The position numbers were made by a program, and so were the translations under genes. Positions 20,929-25,659 of a DNA stretch of 25,659 nucleotides are shown here, one piece after another. A model generated the notes under the pieces. The model was not told where the DNA came from and did no database searches. It saw nothing but the letters and a program-made list of their open reading frames with translations. Origin of the DNA: an uncultured Myxococcales bacterium (GTDB taxonomy: Bacteria > Myxococcota_A > Polyangia > Polyangiales > Polyangiaceae); NCBI GenBank assembly GCA_937998045.1, contig CALKVG010000083.1, forward strand, positions 1 to 25,659. Direction: 5' to 3'. Each line of letters begins with the position of its first letter. The first letter of the stretch is position 1.

Positions 20929-22473
20929 TCAAAAGAGCTGACCTATCCGTCGCGTCAGACTGCCCCCGCCAAAGAGGAGGCGCGCGCCGCGCTGCAACCA
21001 GCGGAGGCTCGTGGCGGTGTACGGAAACCACACCGGGTCGCGCGAAGGGGGCGGGACGCGGTCGAAGCTCACGTGCTTGCGGGTGCACATGGCGCGGAGG
21101 CCGTCCATGCCGTGGACGCGCCCGAAGCCCGACTGTTTGACGCCCCCGAAAGGCGCCTCGGTCGCCGCGTAATTGGACAGGACGTCGTTGACGACGACGC
21201 TGCCGGCTTCGAGGCGATCGGCCAGGCGACGCGCGCGCGCGCGCGACGAAGTAAAGACGTACGCGTTCAGTCCGAGGGTGGAGTCGTTCGCGAGCGTGAC
21301 GGCCTCGTCGTCGTCGCTGACGCGCATCATCGCGACGACCGGGCCGAAGGTCTCCTCGCGCATCGCGATCATCGTGTGATCGCAGTCGGCGAGGACGGTG
21401 GGTTCGTAGAAGCGCCCGGGGCCGGGCCGCGCGTGGCCGCCGCAGACGAGGCGGGCGCCCTTGCGGAGCGCGTCGTCGACGTGCCGCTGCACGACGTCGA
21501 TCTGGTGTGGAAGGACGAGCGCTCCGACGTCGACCTCGTCGTCGGCGGGGTCGCCCTGCCGGAGCTCGCCTGCGAGCGCGCGTACGCGCTCGACCAGCGG
21601 CTCGTACACGCGGTCCACCGCGTACACACGCTCGACCGATACGCAGGCCTGCCCGCTGTTGGCGAATGCGCCGAAGACGATCGCGCGCGCCGTACGCTCG
21701 ACGTCGCAATCGTCGCACGCGACGAGCGGCGCCTTGCCTCCCAGCTCCATCGTGCACGACACCACGCGCGCGCCGCAGGCGGCGGCGACTCGGCGGCCCG
21801 TCTCCACCGATCCGGTGAAGACGCAGTGATCGATCCCCGCCTCGACGAGAGCGCGCCCGGTCTCGGCGCGGCCGATGACCACCGCGAACAGGTCCTCGGG
21901 CAGGCCGGTGGAATCGTAGATCTTCTTGGCCTCGAGCACCGCCATGGGCGCGGCCTCGCTGGGCTTCACGACGCACGCGTTTCCGGTCACGAGCGCCTCG
22001 ACGACGCTTCCCATCGGGATGACGAGCGGGAAGTTGTAGGGGGAGATGACGCCGACGACTCCGCGCGGGACGAAACGCACCTCGCCGGAGCGGTGCTTGA
22101 GGAGGTGGTAGGCCAGCGGCTGCGGGGCGAGGCCGGCCGCTGCGTGCTTGCAGCACCAGGTCAGCAGATCGAGCAGCGTGACCACCTCGTGGACGAGAGC
22201 CTCCTGACGCGGCTTTCCGCACTCGCGCGCGACGGTCTCTACGAGGTCGTCCGCTCGCTCGGCGAGCGCGTCCCGCAGGCGCATCAGGCGTTCGACGCGC
22301 TCCGGAGGAGGAAGAACGGACCACGCCTGCTGCGCCTTCCGCGCGCGCTCCACGACGCGTCGGACCTCGTCGTCGCTCGTGGTGGGCAGCTCGGCCAGCA
22401 GCTCCCCGCTCGCGGGAGCGTGCACGCGGAGAGAAGATGCGGCGCCGACGACGCGAGGGGAGGGGCTCTCCAT
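20929..22473 (-). CDS. Aldehyde dehydrogenase (NAD(P)+-dependent)
   Basis: 514 residues from ATG 22473. It oxidises an aldehyde to the acid with NAD(P)+. Motifs: GVISPYNFPLVIPMGSVVEA with catalytic Asn147, VVKPSEAAP (168-176), VFTGSVETGRRVA (218-230, Rossmann), TMELGGKAPLV with general base Glu243, FGAFANSGQACVSVERVY with nucleophile Cys277, EETFGPVV (near 380) and APFGGVKQSGFGRVHG. The active site is intact. After the usual end there is an extension of about 35 residues, WFPYTATSLRWLQRGARLLF and GGSLTRRIGQLF, which is amphipathic and may contact a membrane. Substrate class cannot be read from sequence. It starts 44 bases after the alpha-glucan phosphorylase stop codon on the same strand and is probably the last gene of that operon. 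The 114 bases beyond its end show nothing notable. Confidence 0.95.
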   Translation of the reverse strand: MESPSPRVVGAASSLRVHAPASGELLAELPTTSDDEVRRVVERARKAQQAWSVLPPPERVERLMRLRDALAERADDLVETVARECGKPRQEALVHEVVTLLDLLTWCCKHAAAGLAPQPLAYHLLKHRSGEVRFVPRGVVGVISPYNFPLVIPMGSVVEALVTGNACVVKPSEAAPMAVLEAKKIYDSTGLPEDLFAVVIGRAETGRALVEAGIDHCVFTGSVETGRRVAAACGARVVSCTMELGGKAPLVACDDCDVERTARAIVFGAFANSGQACVSVERVYAVDRVYEPLVERVRALAGELRQGDPADDEVDVGALVLPHQIDVVQRHVDDALRKGARLVCGGHARPGPGRFYEPTVLADCDHTMIAMREETFGPVVAMMRVSDDDEAVTLANDSTLGLNAYVFTSSRARARRLADRLEAGSVVVNDVLSNYAATEAPFGGVKQSGFGRVHGMDGLRAMCTRKHVSFDRVPPPSRDPVWFPYTATSLRWLQRGARLLFGGGSLTRRIGQLF

Positions 22474-22517
22474 TCGCGCCACATTAACCCGGTTCGTGAC
22501 GGAAGAGGGTCGCGGGC

Positions 22518-25082
22518 TTACGCCCAGCGGATGAGCGACGTCTCGTACGGATGACTCATCGTCTCGTTGTACGGTACGACGCGCGCCGCGAACGCGTGCG
22601 CCCCGCTCTCGTTGGTGATGATCTCGCCGCGGAAGGACCACGTGCCATCGCCGATACGCTCGACGGCCTGCATCCGGACGATGTGGCCGCGCTCGATCTC
22701 GTGCCCGCCTGCGGTGCGCCCGTGGTAGAGCTCCACCGCGACGTCGTTCGGCGTGAGCCCCCCGAGCTGGACGGTTGCGAACACCTTCACGGGCTCGCCC
22801 ACGGCGACCTCGTCGCGCGACTCCAGGCGGATCTCGCGGACCGCGACGCCTTGCCAGACCCCCCGGACGTGCTCTTTCCAGGTGGTCAGCGCGCGCGCCG
22901 CCGCGAGGTCGCGCTCGGTGAGCTTGTAGGTCAACTTGATGGCGGGCACGTAGAAACGCCGCGTGTACTCGCGGACCATCCGTGCGGTGTTGTACGTGGG
23001 AACGAGCTTGGCGATGGTGCTCTTCATCCGGCGGATCCAGGCCCGGGGCAAGCGGGCCATCCCCTCACGCGCGAAGAAGAGCGGAACGACCTCGCGCTCG
23101 AGCAAGTCGTAGAGCAGCTCCGCCTCGCGCGCATCGCCGCTCGCGTCGGGGTACTCCTCGCCGCGGCCGATCGCCCAGCCGATCTCCCCCTTGTGATCGC
23201 GCCAGGCCTCGGCGAACCATCCGTCCAGGACACTAAGCCCAAGTGCGCCGTTGGCGGCTGCCTTCATGCCGCTCGTGCCGCTCGCCTCGAGGGGCCGGCG
23301 CGGTGTGTTGAGCCACACGTCAACGCCGCTCACGAGCGCGCGGGCGATGCGCATGTCGTAGTCCTCGAGGAAGACGACGCGCCCGCGCAGCGCGGGGTCG
23401 CGGCTCGCGTGGACGATCGAGCGAATGAGCTCTTTGCCGCCCTTGTCCTGCGGGTGCGCCTTGCCGGCGAAGACCAGCTGCACGGGTCTGTCGGGGTCGC
23501 CGAGAAGCTTCTTCACCCGCGCTAGGTCGCTGAAGAGGAGCGTGGCGCGCTTGTACGTCGCGAAGCGCCGGGCAAACCCGATCGTGAGCGCGCTCGGGTC
23601 GAGCGCCTCGTCGGCCAGGGCGAGCTCTTCGTGCCCGGCGCCGCGCCTCTCCGCACTGGCGCGCAGCCAGCGGCGCGCGTGCTGCACGAGGCGATGCCGT
23701 CGGTGCTCGTGCACTTGCCACAGCTCGGCGTCGGGGATCTCGAGGGCGCGCCCCCAGAGCTCGGGATCGTCGAGCTCCTCGGCCCAGCGCGGGCCGAGGT
23801 ACCGCGTGTAGAGCGCGCCGATCTCCGACGCGATCCACGAGGGCGTGTGCACGCCGTTCGTGATGAAGTCGATCGGGATCTCGTGGGTCGGAAGATCGGG
23901 CCAGAGCCCCTGCCACATCTTGCGCGAGACCTCGCCGTGCAGCTCGCTGACTCCGTTGTAGTGGTCCGACGCGCGCATCGCGAGGACGGGCATCACGAAC
24001 GGCGCCGACTGGTCGCGCGGGTCCAGTCGGCCGAACGCCAGCAGGTCGGACTCCGAGATGCCGAGGGCAGCGCGGTAGGGCTCGAGGTAGCGCCGCACGA
24101 GCCCCGGTTCGAACGCGTCGTTGCCGGCCGGGACCGGCGTGTGCGTGGTGAAGATGTTCCCTGCGCTGTTGGCCTCGGCCGCGACGGGGAAGGGGACGCC
24201 GCGCTCGCGCATCACGCGCCCGATGCGCTCGATCGCGAGGAACGCCGAGTGCCCCTCGTTCATGTGGCACACGGTGGGCGTGAGGCCGAGCGCCTCGAGC
24301 GCGTGAACGCCGCCGATGCCGAGCATGATTTCCTGGCGGACGCGGAACTCCTGATCGCCGCCGTAGAGCGGCCCGGTGATCGAGCGGTCGGCCGGCGCGT
24401 TCTCGGCGAGGTTCGCGTCGAGGAGGAGCAGCGGGACGCGCCCGACCTGCACCTTCCAGAGCTGCGCGAGCACGATGCCGTGCGGGTACTGCACCCGGAT
24501 GAGGAGCCGCTTCCCCGCGCTATCGAGGACCGGCAAGACCGGCATCCGGCGCCAGTCGTTCATGGGGTAGCGCTCGTCCTGCCAGCCGTCGGCGTTGAGC
24601 GCCTGGCGGAAGTAGCCCTCGGCGTAGGCCAACCCCACCCCCACGAGCGGTAGCCCGAGGTCGCTCGCGGTCTTCAGGTGGTCGCCGGCGAGGACGCCGA
24701 GGCCTCCGGAGTAGATGGGCAGGCACTCGTGGATGCCGTACTCCATCGAGAAGTACGCGATGCGCGCGCCGGAGGCCTCCGGGAAATGCTTGCTGAACCA
24801 GCCCTCGCGCTGCATGTAGCGCTGGAACGTGGTCCAGGCCGCCTCGAGGTGACTGGTGAAGGCGTCGTCCGAGGCGAGCTCCTCGAGTCGGCCCTGATCG
24901 ACGCGCGACAGGAGCTCGATGGGATTGCCGTGGACCGCCTCCCAGAGGTCGGGATCGATACGGACGAAGAGCTCGTGCGCGACGCGCGCCCAGGACCACC
25001 AGAGGTTGTAGGCAATCTCGCGTAGGTTCTCGAGGGCGGGGGGAAGGCGCGGGATGACGGTGAAGTGCCGCAGGGTGGGCAT
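22518..25082 (-). CDS. glgP: Alpha-glucan (glycogen) phosphorylase
   Basis: 854 residues from ATG 25082; an ATG at 25103 adds seven, but the family normally begins PTLRHFTVxP as here. It releases glucose 1-phosphate from glycogen or maltodextrin using phosphate and PLP (GT35). An N-terminal DUF3417-type segment (1-110, IAYNLWWSWARVAHELF) is followed by SMEYGIHECLPIYSGGLGVL, GDHLKTASDLGLPLVGVGLA, MNEGHSAFLAIERI, TTHTPVPAGNDAFEP, ITNGVHTPSW, FARRFATYKRATLL, and the PLP site SGTSGMKAAANGALGL with Lys about 607. It belongs to the bacterial/archaeal branch rather than the GlgP of E. coli. The last 120 residues are a beta-rich domain with GGLTPNDVAVELYHGRTAGG. No other glycogen gene is in view; its neighbours are an FAH-family and an aldehyde dehydrogenase gene. 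Confidence 0.95.
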   Translation of the reverse strand: MPTLRHFTVIPRLPPALENLREIAYNLWWSWARVAHELFVRIDPDLWEAVHGNPIELLSRVDQGRLEELASDDAFTSHLEAAWTTFQRYMQREGWFSKHFPEASGARIAYFSMEYGIHECLPIYSGGLGVLAGDHLKTASDLGLPLVGVGLAYAEGYFRQALNADGWQDERYPMNDWRRMPVLPVLDSAGKRLLIRVQYPHGIVLAQLWKVQVGRVPLLLLDANLAENAPADRSITGPLYGGDQEFRVRQEIMLGIGGVHALEALGLTPTVCHMNEGHSAFLAIERIGRVMRERGVPFPVAAEANSAGNIFTTHTPVPAGNDAFEPGLVRRYLEPYRAALGISESDLLAFGRLDPRDQSAPFVMPVLAMRASDHYNGVSELHGEVSRKMWQGLWPDLPTHEIPIDFITNGVHTPSWIASEIGALYTRYLGPRWAEELDDPELWGRALEIPDAELWQVHEHRRHRLVQHARRWLRASAERRGAGHEELALADEALDPSALTIGFARRFATYKRATLLFSDLARVKKLLGDPDRPVQLVFAGKAHPQDKGGKELIRSIVHASRDPALRGRVVFLEDYDMRIARALVSGVDVWLNTPRRPLEASGTSGMKAAANGALGLSVLDGWFAEAWRDHKGEIGWAIGRGEEYPDASGDAREAELLYDLLEREVVPLFFAREGMARLPRAWIRRMKSTIAKLVPTYNTARMVREYTRRFYVPAIKLTYKLTERDLAAARALTTWKEHVRGVWQGVAVREIRLESRDEVAVGEPVKVFATVQLGGLTPNDVAVELYHGRTAGGHEIERGHIVRMQAVERIGDGTWSFRGEIITNESGAHAFAARVVPYNETMSHPYETSLIRWA

Positions 25083-25133
25083 GGCGACCCGTGGGTCTAT
25101 CATGGGTAAAGCGGCGATTCTCGGGCGATCGGC

Positions 25134-25614
25134 TCAGGGGCCGAGGACCACGCGATTCTGCAGCTTGCCGAGGCCATCGACCTCGAGGACGACGACGTCG
25201 TTCGGCTTGAGCCACCGGTCCCGAGTGACCTTCGACCCATTGAGCTCGAGCAAGCAGCCCGTTCCGCACGTGCCGCTGCCGACGACGTCGCCGGGTACGA
25301 GCTTCGCACCGTAGCTCGCGCGCTCCAGGATCTGCGCGAACGTGAAGGCCATGTCCTTCAAGTTGCCACGGGAGAGAAGCTCGCCGTTCACCGATGCGCG
25401 CATGGCCATGTCGAAGACGAGGCCACGGTCGGTCTCGGTGGCGCGCGGAACGATCTCGTCCACGGTGACCAGCCAGGGTCCGAGCGACGTCGCAAAGTCC
25501 TTCCCCTTGGCCGGCCCGAGGTTCAGCTTCATCTCCTCCATCTGCAGCCCGCGCGCCGACCAGTCGTTCATGATCGTCATGCCGAAGATCACCGAGTCGG
25601 CGTCGGACGCATTG
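25134..25614 (-). CDS. Fumarylacetoacetate hydrolase family protein, 5' end missing
   Basis: The last 159 complete codons of an FAH-family protein, a metal-dependent fold that cleaves or decarboxylates acyl-pyruvate-like compounds. Conserved parts are VIFGMTIMNDWSARGLQMEE, GPAKGKDFATSLGPWLV, VPRATETDRGLVFDMAMRAS and GDVVGSGTCGTGCLLELNGS, with KPNDVVVLEVDGLGKLQNRV at the end. The metal-binding Glu residues normally lie before the visible part. The gene is cut by the Nextera adapter at 25615: a frame reading on to 25643 begins MGSEMCIRDS, which is adapter and not protein. It is 51 bases upstream of the glucan phosphorylase start and on the same strand, so it probably leads that operon. A role in aromatic or sugar-acid breakdown is possible but cannot be fixed. 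Confidence 0.92.
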
Positions 25615-25659
25615 CTGTCTCTTATACACATCTCCGAGCCCACGAGACAGGCAGAAATC
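25615..25659 (-). other. Illumina Nextera adapter and i7 index (artefact)
   Basis: Not genomic. 25615-25648 is the reverse complement of the Nextera read-2 transposase adapter, starting with the Tn5 mosaic end. 25649-25656 (AGGCAGAA) matches the i7 index I remember as N703, and ATC begins the P7 primer. Genuine sequence ends at 25614. Confidence 0.98.

Noticed and set aside
46..25614. tRNA, rRNA, CRISPR, insertion sequence or prophage
   Set aside because: None seen by eye: no transposase or integrase motif, no regular repeat-spacer pattern, no tRNA-like cloverleaf with TTCRA that I could find. A tRNA search program was not run.

Overview
The window is a short contig of very GC-rich DNA. It almost certainly comes from a member of the Myxococcota, probably near the Polyangiales; this is inferred from gene style, not from a marker gene. 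The signs are strong G/C third-position bias with long antisense shadow frames, a Ser/Thr kinase with an HRDVSPQN catalytic loop and a conserved Cys-containing tail, lipoproteins with Asp/Ala- or Ser/Gly-rich linkers behind the lipobox, and a surface beta-propeller ending in a MYXO-CTERM-like tag. Both ends are not biological: 1-45 and 25615-25659 are complete Illumina Nextera adapter and index sequence. Genuine DNA runs from 46 to 25614, and the last gene is cut by the adapter.

Layout. 111-935 (-): unknown protein with a HEPN-like look. 981-2178 (-): a lipoprotein and an outer-membrane barrel-like protein. 2265-2709 (-): a frameshifted, truncated HAD phosphatase remnant, divergent from 2735-4420 (+), a phosphoribosyltransferase-like protein with a long C-terminal domain, which is translationally coupled to a CPA2 cation/proton antiporter (4417-5658). 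5660-5884 (+): a startless, coding-like remnant.

5912-11829 (-) is the most coherent module: TetR regulator, DUF2760 protein, a 604-residue Hsp70-like protein and a 937-residue Hsp70-like protein, tightly packed or overlapping. Two copies of an inverted repeat TTACC-N4-GGTAA lie in the intergenic region, one before tetR and one before the divergent pair 12028-14555 (+), a Ser/Gly-linker lipoprotein coupled to a FadL/OmpP1-type outer-membrane protein. This predicts one TetR-controlled regulon joining an unusual cytosolic Hsp70 pair to an outer-membrane hydrophobic-compound channel. It is my main candidate for an undescribed system.

14709-17095 (+): membrane-anchored Ser/Thr kinase overlapped by an exported two-TM protein. 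17121-17852 (-): DUF4142-like lipoprotein. 17920-19407 (+): Asp-box beta-propeller with MYXO-CTERM-like tag. 19401-20327 (-): a bacterial lysyl oxidase homologue with the copper-binding His triad and both residues that form the lysine tyrosylquinone cofactor. 20491-20814 (+): small zinc-ribbon protein. 20929-25614 (-): aldehyde dehydrogenase, alpha-glucan phosphorylase and a truncated fumarylacetoacetate hydrolase family protein, in the order FAH, GlgP, ALDH of transcription. I saw no tRNA, rRNA, CRISPR array, insertion sequence or phage gene.
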